This document shows, piece by piece, positions 17,258 through 24,715 of a stretch of 64,000 bases of DNA (the first letter of the stretch is position 1; each line of letters opens with the position of its first letter). The notes under the pieces were generated by a model. That model did not search any database, had not been told where the DNA came from, and saw only the letters and a list, made by a program, of their open reading frames with translations. This DNA comes from Bog-159 sp049511415 (GTDB taxonomy: Bacteria; Acidobacteriota; Terriglobia; Bryobacterales; Bryobacteraceae). The position numbers and the translations under genes are program-made. Where the stretch lies: NCBI GenBank assembly GCA_049511415.1, contig JBEKYC010000017.1, forward strand, positions 1 through 64,000, written 5' to 3'.

Positions 17258-17568
17258 AAGACTTCTTCCAGTGGGAGCATGCCTTCGTCGGGACGGCGGC
17301 CCTCCAGCGATGCGAAGAACGGCGCCATTTCCCGCTGCCAGCGCGCGTTGACTTCGCGTGAAGCCATGCCTTTGAGCGCGGCCTCGAAATCCGGGGTCTC
17401 CAGATATCCGACCAACAGCCCGTCGTCGCGCAGGAACAGGCTGTAGTTCCGCCATCCGGTTTCCCGCAACGCCTCCAGCATTTCACTCCATACAGCCTGG
17501 TGACGCAGTTTGTATTCGGCCAGCCGCTCCGGCCGCACCTTCAGCAAGAAGCACACGCGTTCGATCAC
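17245..17568 (-). CDS. rhaM: L-rhamnose mutarotase
   Basis: A 107-residue protein close to the family's usual 104. It interconverts the alpha and beta forms of L-rhamnose for the isomerase. Typical features are present: VCFLLKVRPERLAEYKLRHQAVW with the catalytic-position His23, then GWRNYSLFL, LVGYLET and the aromatic MAPFF region. The start is GTG, overlapping the TGA of the upstream sugar isomerase as GTGA, so the two are coupled. This pairing supports a role in deoxysugar breakdown. The more N-terminal open frame lacks homology-like character. Confidence 0.87.
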   Translation of the reverse strand: MIERVCFLLKVRPERLAEYKLRHQAVWSEMLEALRETGWRNYSLFLRDDGLLVGYLETPDFEAALKGMASREVNARWQREMAPFFASLEGRRPDEGMLPLEEVFHLD

Positions 17569-18962
17569 TTCACCTCCGCCAGAGGGACCTGCAACAGTCC
17601 GGCCAGTTTGCCGATGCGTCCCAGTTGATGCCCGGTGCCCAGTGCGCAATGATGCGTGGGACCTTCCATGCACCACCGATTCACAAACTCGGCCGGCGGC
17701 AGCGAGAAGCGCAACCGCGAGTTGGTATTTCCAATGCGCAGGATGGGCCCCGGCAGCGATTCACCTTCCGCGCCGATCAGCTTGAGCTGTCCGTCCGCAG
17801 TCTGGGTCAGGCCCAGAATAGTCACCGGCCCGGTCTTCACTTTGAATTCCACCGAGACACCGGCGCCGCGCTTGCCATGATACAGACCCAGCCCGCGCAG
17901 CACGGGACGCGCTTCGCCGATCGCGATATGTCCCGGACCGTCGTGTCCCATCAGCACGAAGTTCTCGCGGAAATCCATGCTGTAGAACTCCGTGTAGGAG
18001 CCGCCCGCGCGCAGGCGGTCGAGCATCAGCATCGCTATGCAGGTCTTCACGTCGCCTTCGCCCGCCGCCGGGATCCCGCGCGCGGTCAGCAGCGTATTGC
18101 CGGCAATCAGTCCGGCAGCCAGGCGTTCGAATTCATTGCCGTCCAGGCCCCGGTAATAATAGGAGAGGCCATCCAGCGCGAAGTCGGCGGCCAAACGGTC
18201 GAGCGCCACCGCCACGCGTGCAGCCCATTCGAGATCGCTCTCTCCGGCGCTTGGCTCGATATCGAATGTGTCGCGCATCGCAGCCAGCTTCGCGCATGTT
18301 TCATCCGCGCCGGATGCCGGAACGCGCCGGGCCAGATCGTCCATCTCCAGCAGTTCGATGTGCGCGCCCAATTGCGCGTGCATCAAGGTGAAGTCGGCGC
18401 ACATGTCCAGCATACCGGGATAGGTGTGGCCGAGAAAGCCGATGCGGCTTTGCCGCACCACGCGCGCCACCCCGGCCGCGCGGCACCAGTCTGCGATCTC
18501 GCCCCACGCCGCGGCGTCCTCGTGAAGCTGGCCAGTGACCACGTGAAAATCGACGCGCGCCCGCGCGAACGCGTTGGCGATTTCCGGCACGCAGCAAACC
18601 GAACAGTTTGCCAGCCATTCCGCGGTGTCCGCGGTCTCATAATCGAGCGCCGCGGATGGCTGCAGATTGAGCACCAGCACCGGGACGCGGGTCTTCTGCA
18701 CCACCGGCAGCACCTGCGACGACGTGGCATAGGTGGCGGCGTGGCACAGGATCAGGTCCACGTCTTCGCGCAGCAGGAGTTGCCCGGCCGTGCGCGCGCC
18801 TTCCGGCGTATCCACCAAACCAGCCGAGACAACCTCGCAATCCAGGCTGCGCACACGGTCTTCAATCTCGCGCTGGTATCCCTGCAAGCGCTCCCGCATG
18901 CCGGGAAACTGCGGCCAGTAGGCCGCCAGGCCGATGCCGAAGATACCGATGCGTGCGCTCAT
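17565..18962 (-). CDS. L-arabinose/L-fucose-isomerase-like sugar isomerase
   Basis: A 465-residue protein of the AraA/FucI fold: N-terminal MSARIGIFGIGLAAYWPQF, central LILCHAATYATSSQVLPVVQ, LSYYYRGLDGNEFERL (about 255) and C-terminal NRWCMEGPTHHCALGTGH with paired histidines near residues 440-447. AraA-type enzymes use Mn2+ and interconvert aldose and ketose. Because the next gene encodes rhamnose mutarotase, L-rhamnose or a related 6-deoxysugar is a likely substrate, although the enzyme is not of the RhaA family. Kinase and aldolase genes of the pathway are not in the window. Confidence 0.82.
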   Translation of the reverse strand: MSARIGIFGIGLAAYWPQFPGMRERLQGYQREIEDRVRSLDCEVVSAGLVDTPEGARTAGQLLLREDVDLILCHAATYATSSQVLPVVQKTRVPVLVLNLQPSAALDYETADTAEWLANCSVCCVPEIANAFARARVDFHVVTGQLHEDAAAWGEIADWCRAAGVARVVRQSRIGFLGHTYPGMLDMCADFTLMHAQLGAHIELLEMDDLARRVPASGADETCAKLAAMRDTFDIEPSAGESDLEWAARVAVALDRLAADFALDGLSYYYRGLDGNEFERLAAGLIAGNTLLTARGIPAAGEGDVKTCIAMLMLDRLRAGGSYTEFYSMDFRENFVLMGHDGPGHIAIGEARPVLRGLGLYHGKRGAGVSVEFKVKTGPVTILGLTQTADGQLKLIGAEGESLPGPILRIGNTNSRLRFSLPPAEFVNRWCMEGPTHHCALGTGHQLGRIGKLAGLLQVPLAEVK

Positions 18963-19014
18963 CGCGGGTCAGCCACATCATAACTCACCTGAACCGCGCT
19001 AACATTTGGGCAGT

Positions 19015-20103
19015 ATGACACGCACACTGCATCTCGCCGCGCTGCTGGCCATTCTGCCGCCGGCCGCCCCCGCGCAGTCCCCCGCCGGCTTGGGGATCTT
19101 CGAGAATCACGCGGACGTGGGCGCCGTGTTGCACGCAGGCGCCACCGAATACGACGCCACCCGGCGCACTTACACTCTCTCCGGCAGCGGCGAGAACATG
19201 TGGTTCGCCTCCGATGCCTTCCAGTTCGCCTGGAAGAAAGTCTCCGGCGACGTCACCCTGACGGCAGACATCGCCTTCATCGGCGAGGGCGGGGAGGGCC
19301 ACCGCAAAGCGGTCCTGATGGCGCGCCAAAGCCTCGACGCCAACTCCGCCTATGCGGATGTAGCCCGCCACGGCGACGGCCTGACGAGTTTGCAGGAGCG
19401 CGACGAAACCGGCGCGAACACGGCGGAAATCCAGTCCGCGATGAAGGGACCGGCGCGGGTGCGCATCGCCCGGCGCGGCGACTCCTTCTACTTCTGGGTG
19501 GCGGGCGCAGGCGAGGAACTGCATTTCGCGGGCGGATCGATGCGCGTTCCCATGCACGATTCGTTCTACGTGGGTCTGGGCGTCTGCTCGCACAACAAGG
19601 ACAACGTGGAGAGAGCCGTCTTCTCAAATGTCGAACTCACCACGGGGCACACGGACGCACCGCCGATCCTTTACAGCACGCTCGAAGTCGTGCCGGTTTC
19701 GGGCGACCGGCGGGTGGTTTACGTGACCCCCAGCCGCATCGAATCGCCCGAATGGTCTGCGGACGGCACGGCCCTGATCTTCTATCGCGGCGACCATCAC
19801 GAGCGCGTCCCGGTGGGAGGCGGCACGCCGGAGAAGCTCCCCAGTAGCTTCCCGGTCAGGATGATCGAAGGCGGACTGGAGCCGGCGCACTCCACCGAGC
19901 CCACCAGGAATCCCGCGTATATCTCGCCCGACGGGCGCCAATTCGTGGCTCTGTCAGAGGGCGCCCTGCAAGTCGAGTCAATGGCGGATCACAAGGTGAA
20001 AGTGCTGGCTAAGTTCATCGACGGACGCGGCACCCTCGGTTTTCCGTGGTCGCCGGATGGTCGCCGGCTGGTTTTCATCAGTTATCAACACGTGACGCCG
20101 TAA
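19015..20103 (+). CDS. Secreted TolB-like propeller protein
   Basis: A 362-residue protein with a signal peptide (MTRTLHLAALLAILPPAAPAQ). The first 200 residues resemble a laminin-G/'DUF1349'-type beta-sandwich (FAWKKVSGDVTLTADIAFIGEG, then VLMARQSLDANSAYADVARHGDG). The remainder carries PD40-type repeats (SPEWSADGTALIFYRGDHH, YISPDGRQFVAL, FPWSPDGRRLVFISY). This architecture is common in Acidobacterial exoproteins, where it is a periplasmic sensor- or binder-like module with no proven enzyme activity. The propeller portion is short, about three or four blades. It is convergent with a small gene, with a 26-bp overlap. Confidence 0.72.
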   Translation: MTRTLHLAALLAILPPAAPAQSPAGLGIFENHADVGAVLHAGATEYDATRRTYTLSGSGENMWFASDAFQFAWKKVSGDVTLTADIAFIGEGGEGHRKAVLMARQSLDANSAYADVARHGDGLTSLQERDETGANTAEIQSAMKGPARVRIARRGDSFYFWVAGAGEELHFAGGSMRVPMHDSFYVGLGVCSHNKDNVERAVFSNVELTTGHTDAPPILYSTLEVVPVSGDRRVVYVTPSRIESPEWSADGTALIFYRGDHHERVPVGGGTPEKLPSSFPVRMIEGGLEPAHSTEPTRNPAYISPDGRQFVALSEGALQVESMADHKVKVLAKFIDGRGTLGFPWSPDGRRLVFISYQHVTP

Positions 20104-20296
20104 TCGTCATGCGGGAGGCCCAGCGCACATACCGCCGGAGATCGGCCCGCCGCTGCCAGGCAAACCGCCAGAACTCGCCGAAGCCGATCTCGTCGGCGTG
20201 CAAGCCCCAATAGGTTTCCATGCGCCAGCGCAAGTAGGGGCTCCGCCAGGGAGTAAGCCGGTAGCCGCGAGTGAGCCGCCACAGAATCGGTAGCAT
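20078..20296 (-). CDS. Small basic protein downstream of the VWFA genes
   Basis: A 72-residue protein rich in Arg and Trp (for example RSPYLRWRMETYWGLHADEIGFGEFWRFAW). No signal peptide or membrane segment is clear. Its start ATG shares a base with the TAA of the upstream VWFA gene (TAATG), which argues for real, coupled translation. The function is unknown; its conserved-looking aromatic motif and fixed overlap suggest it belongs to the VWFA operon. Confidence 0.6.
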   Translation of the reverse strand: MLPILWRLTRGYRLTPWRSPYLRWRMETYWGLHADEIGFGEFWRFAWQRRADLRRYVRWASRMTITASRVDN

Positions 20297-21255
20297 TAAT
20301 TGCTGCCGGAATTTTGGGCCGTGGTCTTGCCGTTGATGCCGTCCGGCGTGGCGTAGTAGCCGGAGCGCGTGCGCACGATCGGCCGGTTGGGTCCGTTGGC
20401 CGTCACTTTAATCTGCCGGAAAGATCCATCCAATGCAAGGTTGCCCGGCGTGTAGGCCAGGATGTACTGGTTACGGATGTCATGGGCCACTTGATGCGCG
20501 ACGCGGTCGACATCGCTGAGTTCTTTCGGGAAGTAGGATTCACCACCCGTCACGCTGGCGAGTTCTTCCAACGCGCGCTTACAGCGCTTGGCCTCCTTCT
20601 TCTCTTCCTCGTTCAACAGGCCGACGGTGTAAACCACCACGCCGCTATCCTGCGCGGATTTCACCAGATTCTCCAGATTAATCAGGCTGCTATTGTCGTT
20701 GCCGTCGGTGACGACCACCAATACTTTCTTGTCCTTCTTTGCCTTTTCCTTCAGATGGTCAATGGACATGCGGATGGCGTCGCGCATGGCCGTGCCGCCG
20801 CGCGAGTCGATGCGCGCCAAACCTTCCTGCAGATCCCTCGGATCATTGGTGAAATCCTTGTCCAGGAAGGCCTCGTCGTTGAAATTGACAATGAAGATTT
20901 CGTCCTGCGGGTTGGATTCCTTGACCAGCGCTAATGCCGCGGCTTCCACTTTGGCGCGCTTCTCGCGCATGCTGCCGCTATTGTCGATGACCAGTCCCAT
21001 GGAAACCGGGACGTCTTCCCGCTTGAAGACTTTGATCTGCTGCGCGACGCCGTTCTCAAAAACCTGGAAGGCTGCCTCGGGCAGATTCAGGACCAGGTGG
21101 CCGTTCTTATCGACTACGGTGGCGTGCAGCACGACCAGCCGCGTATCCACGCGGATGACAGGCGTGCTCTGGCCCGGCGTATCGGCCGCTCCCAAGGCGC
21201 CGGCGGCAATGGCGCAAATTATGGATGTGAGAAGCTTTCTATTGCGTGGGAGCAT
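20296..21255 (-). CDS. VWFA-related Acidobacterial domain protein (copy 2)
   Basis: A 319-residue secreted protein. After a signal peptide (residues 1-23) comes a strand-rich region (VDTRLVVLHATVVDKNGHLVLNLPEAAFQVFENG) and a von Willebrand factor A domain. Its metal-ion site is intact: DNSGS (about 94-98), the Thr of GGTAMRD and the Asp of VTDGNDNS. The family, TIGR03436, is essentially restricted to Acidobacteria, and its role is unknown; VWA domains usually bind proteins through a metal ion. The start overlaps the end of copy 1 by 17 bp, and the end overlaps the small gene after it. Confidence 0.87.
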   Translation of the reverse strand: MLPRNRKLLTSIICAIAAGALGAADTPGQSTPVIRVDTRLVVLHATVVDKNGHLVLNLPEAAFQVFENGVAQQIKVFKREDVPVSMGLVIDNSGSMREKRAKVEAAALALVKESNPQDEIFIVNFNDEAFLDKDFTNDPRDLQEGLARIDSRGGTAMRDAIRMSIDHLKEKAKKDKKVLVVVTDGNDNSSLINLENLVKSAQDSGVVVYTVGLLNEEEKKEAKRCKRALEELASVTGGESYFPKELSDVDRVAHQVAHDIRNQYILAYTPGNLALDGSFRQIKVTANGPNRPIVRTRSGYYATPDGINGKTTAQNSGSN

Positions 21256-22276
21256 AATAGCCCAGTCTCCAGAAGGCCCGCAGAGGCGGCAACCCGCGCG
21301 GCTGCACCAGTTTCACCTGGACGCGGCGGTACTTGCCATTGCGCTCCGTGTTCTTCGGAGAGTAGCCGATTATATATTGATTGCGCAACTCAATGCCAAT
21401 CTTGGCCGCGATGTCCGGCAGTTCATTGGTATTCTCCACCGGGAAATGGCGGCCGCCGGTTTGTTCCGCGATCTCGCTCAGCAGTCCGGGTCCGCCGAGT
21501 TCCTCGGGCGTCCGGCTACGCGCGGCGCCCGACTCAAAAATTCCGATGGCATAAATCTGGACGTCGGCTTCGCGCACCAGGTTCTTGATTTCCGTTTCCG
21601 TGTAGCGGCTGTTGTTGTCGCCACCGTCGGAAATGATCAGGATCGCTTTGCGGGCGTTCTTGGCCTTCTTCATCTCGTGCAGCGACAGATACACGGCGTC
21701 GAGCAGGGCGGTCTTGCCTTTCGACTGGCTGAACGTCAGCCGGTTTTGAATTTCTTCCAGGCTGGTGGTGAATTTGACGGCCATTTCCGCGCGGTCGCTG
21801 AACTCCACGAGGAAAAACTCGTCCTCGGGATTGGCGGTTTTGAAGAACTGCGCCACCGCATCGCGCGACTTGACCAGCTTGCTGCCCATGCTGCCGCTAC
21901 AATCGAAGACTACGCCCACCGATATGGGGGCGTCTTCACTGGAAAACTGCAGCAAATCCTGTTCGATTTTATCTTCGAAGACACGGAAGTTCTCTTTTTC
22001 GAGGCCGGTTACGAAGCGGTTGAGCGGGTCGGTGACCGTTACGGGTATCAATACCAGCGTGGAATCGATGCGGATATTGGCTTTGGGCAGGATCTCTTTC
22101 GCCTCACCCGGCTTCGGCCGGGAGACGATGTTCACCTGCGGATTAGCCGGGGGGTTATTGTTGGGCTGATCGGCGCCCCATGCGAGCGCGCTCAACATGA
22201 GGGGAACGAATCCAACCAGCCAAAACTGGCGGCGTAATAGCGGGCCCGTCACTATCCCCAGCCTCTCTTCTTTCAT
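21239..22276 (-). CDS. VWFA-related Acidobacterial domain protein (copy 1)
   Basis: A 345-residue secreted protein, paralogous to its downstream neighbour. The signal region is MKEERLGIVTG...LSALAWGA. The VWA metal site is intact: DCSGSMGS near residue 138, a Thr in KGKTALLDAVY, and ISDGGDNNSRYTE. The C-terminus shares the 'IRNQYI.GYSP' motif with copy 2. An ATG at 22276 is the likely start, because longer reading would overlap kdsB. It heads a three-gene operon and is divergent from kdsB with only 35 bp between the starts. Confidence 0.87.
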   Translation of the reverse strand: MKEERLGIVTGPLLRRQFWLVGFVPLMLSALAWGADQPNNNPPANPQVNIVSRPKPGEAKEILPKANIRIDSTLVLIPVTVTDPLNRFVTGLEKENFRVFEDKIEQDLLQFSSEDAPISVGVVFDCSGSMGSKLVKSRDAVAQFFKTANPEDEFFLVEFSDRAEMAVKFTTSLEEIQNRLTFSQSKGKTALLDAVYLSLHEMKKAKNARKAILIISDGGDNNSRYTETEIKNLVREADVQIYAIGIFESGAARSRTPEELGGPGLLSEIAEQTGGRHFPVENTNELPDIAAKIGIELRNQYIIGYSPKNTERNGKYRRVQVKLVQPRGLPPLRAFWRLGYYAPTQ

Positions 22277-22300
22277 GAGTGTAGCACAGCGATTTTGTGT

Positions 22301-22306
22301 TAGAAT
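22301..22306 (+). promoter_or_regulatory. Candidate extended -10 (TGTTAGAAT) of kdsB
   Basis: TAGAAT with an upstream TG, five bases before the GTG at 22312. If used, it makes the GTG at 22297 impossible as a start and leaves a leaderless kdsB message. Confidence 0.4.
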
Positions 22307-22311
22307 CGCCT

Positions 22312-23070
22312 GTGCCCCGTAAAATCTTGGGCGTAATTCCTGCGCGGTACACATCCTCTCGATTCCCCGGCAAACCTCTCGCTCGCATCGGCTCAAAAAC
22401 AATGCTGGAGCACGTATACAGCCGTGCATCCCTGGCGCGCTATCTGACAAGCGTGGTCATCGCCACGGACGATGAGCGCATTGCGCAAGCCGCCCGAGAC
22501 TTTGGAGCGACAGTACGCATGACGCGCGCGGACCACGCCTCGGGTACGGACCGTGTAGCGGAAGTTGCTTCCAGTCATACCGCCGAACTGATCGTCAACA
22601 TACAAGGCGACGAGCCGCTGATCGATCCGGACGCTATCGATGCCGCGGTGCTGCCCCTGATCCACGATCCCGACATTCCAATGGGGACCTTGAAAAAGCG
22701 CATTGAAGACCCCCGGGAGATCGGCGATCCGAACGTGGTGAAGGTGGTAACGGACCGTTTGGACAACGCCATCTACTTTTCGCGCGCCACGATTCCGCAC
22801 GCGCGCGGGGGGACGGCGCCGGGCGGCTACTTCAAACATATTGGCCTTTATGTGTACCAGCGGGAATTCCTGCTGGGATACTCGGATCTGCCGGTTGGCC
22901 CATTGGAAAAGGCGGAACGGCTGGAGCAGTTGCGCGCGCTGGAGAATGGCCACCCGATTCGGGTGGTCGAAACCGAATATGAATCCCTGGGTGTAGATAC
23001 GCCCGCGGATTTAGAACGTGTGTGTAGGCTCTTCGGGGCTTTTAACGAACTTGCGAAACCTTATGGCTAA
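22312..23070 (+). CDS. kdsB: 3-deoxy-manno-octulosonate cytidylyltransferase
   Basis: A 252-residue enzyme that activates KDO with CTP for lipopolysaccharide core synthesis. The N-terminal ILGVIPARYTSSRFPGKPL nucleotide-binding motif, VVIATDDERI, ELIVNIQGDEPLIDP (metal-binding Asp) and FKHIGLYVYQREFL are all typical. The GTG at 22312 gives MPRKILGVIPARY and a normal length; another GTG five codons upstream is possible. It ends inside the start of pyrG (8-bp overlap). The presence of KDO synthesis indicates a Gram-negative envelope with LPS. Supply of CTP by the next gene makes a natural functional pair. Confidence 0.95.
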   Translation: MPRKILGVIPARYTSSRFPGKPLARIGSKTMLEHVYSRASLARYLTSVVIATDDERIAQAARDFGATVRMTRADHASGTDRVAEVASSHTAELIVNIQGDEPLIDPDAIDAAVLPLIHDPDIPMGTLKKRIEDPREIGDPNVVKVVTDRLDNAIYFSRATIPHARGGTAPGGYFKHIGLYVYQREFLLGYSDLPVGPLEKAERLEQLRALENGHPIRVVETEYESLGVDTPADLERVCRLFGAFNELAKPYG

Positions 23071-24709
23071 ATACGTATTCGTGACCGGCGGCGTGGTCTC
23101 GTCGCTCGGCAAAGGCATCGCCGCCGCCTCTATTGGGTGCCTTCTGGAAAGCCGCGGGCTGCGCGTCACGCTGCAGAAGTTCGACCCTTACCTGAACGTG
23201 GACCCGGGCACCATGAGCCCGTTCCAGCACGGGGAAGTGTTCGTCACCGACGACGGCGCCGAGACCGACCTGGACCTGGGCCATTACGAACGCTTCACGC
23301 ACGCCAAGCTGACCCAGGCGAACAATCTGACTTCGGGCCGCATTTACGAGCAGATCATCGCGCGCGAGCGGCGCGGCGATTATCTGGGCAAGACGGTGCA
23401 GGTGATTCCGCACGTTACGAACGAGATCAAGGCCGCCATGCGCAAGGTGGCCGCGGACGTGGACGTAGTCATCGTGGAAATCGGCGGCACGGTCGGCGAC
23501 ATCGAGTCATTGCCGTTTTTGGAAGCCATCCGCCAGATGCGCCACGAGCAGGGCCGCGACAACTGCGTCTTCGTACACGTGACACTGGTGCCCTGGATCG
23601 CGGCCGCACAGGAGCTCAAGACCAAGCCCACGCAGCACAGCGTGAAAGAGCTGCGCGCCATCGGTATCCAGCCGGATATTCTGCTGTGCCGCTGCGAGCG
23701 CTCCATTGCGGCGGACATGAAGGACAAGATCGCGCTGTTCTGCGATGTGGACGCGCGCGCCGTGGTGACCGCGCGCGACGTGCCGTCGGTTTACGAAGTG
23801 CCGCTGGTGTTCGCCGATGAAGGCGTGGACGAGATGGTCGTGCGTCTGCTCAAGCTGCCGGCGGGCAACCGCGATCTGAGCCATTGGCGCGAAATGCTGG
23901 AGCGCATGCACCATCCCGTGGACGAAGTTTCCATCGGCCTGGTGGGCAAATACGTGGAATACGAGGATTCTTACAAGAGCCTGAAAGAGGCCCTGCTGCA
24001 CGGTGGACTGGCGCACCGGCTGAAGGTGAACATCAACTGGATCGAAGCGGAGGGAGTAAACGGACCGGATTGGGACCGCCAGTTGGAAGGATACGATGGC
24101 ATTTTGGTGCCGGGCGGATTCGGCAAGCGCGGCATCGACGGCATGTTGAACGCCATCCGCTACGCCCGTGAAAACCGCGTGCCATACTTCGGGATCTGTT
24201 TGGGCATGCAGACGATGGTGATCGAGTACGCGCGCAACATCTGCGGGCTGGAGCAGGCGGATTCGACCGAGTTCAATCCGGGCACGCCGCACCGGGTGAT
24301 TTTCAAGCTGCGCGAGTTGAAAGGCATCGACGACCTGGGCGGGACGATGCGGCTGGGCGCGTGGCCTTGTCATTTGACGGAGGGCAGCGCCGCATGGAAA
24401 TCATATGGATCGCGGGACATCAGCGAGCGGCATCGGCACCGCTATGAATTCAATCGGGAATATGAGGATCGTTTGACGGCGTGCGGCCTGCGTATTACCG
24501 GTGAGACGCCGGATCAGACTTACGTAGAGATTTGCGAGGTGCCGGATCATCCGTGGATGCTAGGGTGCCAGTTCCATCCGGAGTTCAAGAGCAAGCCGCT
24601 GGAGCCGCATCCTTTGTTTAAGGCGTTCATTGGGGCGGCGTATTGCTACCGGAGCCAGCGGCTGGCGCCGTTGGCGCGGCAGGTGGAGGAATACTCGCGG
24701 GGGGATTAG
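23063..24709 (+). CDS. pyrG: CTP synthase
   Basis: A 548-residue enzyme that makes CTP from UTP, ATP and glutamine. The amidoligase domain begins MAKYVFVTGGVVSSLGKG, with FDPYLNVDPGTMSPFQHGEVFVTDDGAETDLDLGHYERF. The glutamine amidotransferase domain has GICLGMQ with Cys379 and, near the end, CQFHPEFKS supplying the His and Glu. Length and motifs are normal, so the gene is intact. Its last codons and stop form the left copy of an 18-bp direct repeat that flanks the TIR/toxin cassette, so this 3' end looks like an integration target that has been restored. Confidence 0.96.
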   Translation: MAKYVFVTGGVVSSLGKGIAAASIGCLLESRGLRVTLQKFDPYLNVDPGTMSPFQHGEVFVTDDGAETDLDLGHYERFTHAKLTQANNLTSGRIYEQIIARERRGDYLGKTVQVIPHVTNEIKAAMRKVAADVDVVIVEIGGTVGDIESLPFLEAIRQMRHEQGRDNCVFVHVTLVPWIAAAQELKTKPTQHSVKELRAIGIQPDILLCRCERSIAADMKDKIALFCDVDARAVVTARDVPSVYEVPLVFADEGVDEMVVRLLKLPAGNRDLSHWREMLERMHHPVDEVSIGLVGKYVEYEDSYKSLKEALLHGGLAHRLKVNINWIEAEGVNGPDWDRQLEGYDGILVPGGFGKRGIDGMLNAIRYARENRVPYFGICLGMQTMVIEYARNICGLEQADSTEFNPGTPHRVIFKLRELKGIDDLGGTMRLGAWPCHLTEGSAAWKSYGSRDISERHRHRYEFNREYEDRLTACGLRITGETPDQTYVEICEVPDHPWMLGCQFHPEFKSKPLEPHPLFKAFIGAAYCYRSQRLAPLARQVEEYSRGD

Positions 24710-24712
24710 TTG
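24695..24712 (+). repeat. Left copy of 18-bp direct repeat (att-like), at pyrG 3' end
   Basis: TCGCGGGGGGATTAGTTG. It covers the last codons and stop codon of pyrG plus three bases. An identical copy at 27192-27209 closes the TIR/toxin-antitoxin segment. Use of a gene's 3' end that is rebuilt after insertion is how integrative elements usually pick sites. Confidence 0.75.
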
Positions 24713-24715
24713 CAC

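Noticed and set aside
20693..22237. 514-codon open frame antisense to the two VWFA genes
   Set aside because: It crosses the boundary of two real genes and has no recognisable motif.
22277..22311. Minus-strand promoter TGCTACACT for the VWFA operon
   Set aside because: The hexamer ends one base before the ATG, so transcription would start inside the gene; not credible as placed.
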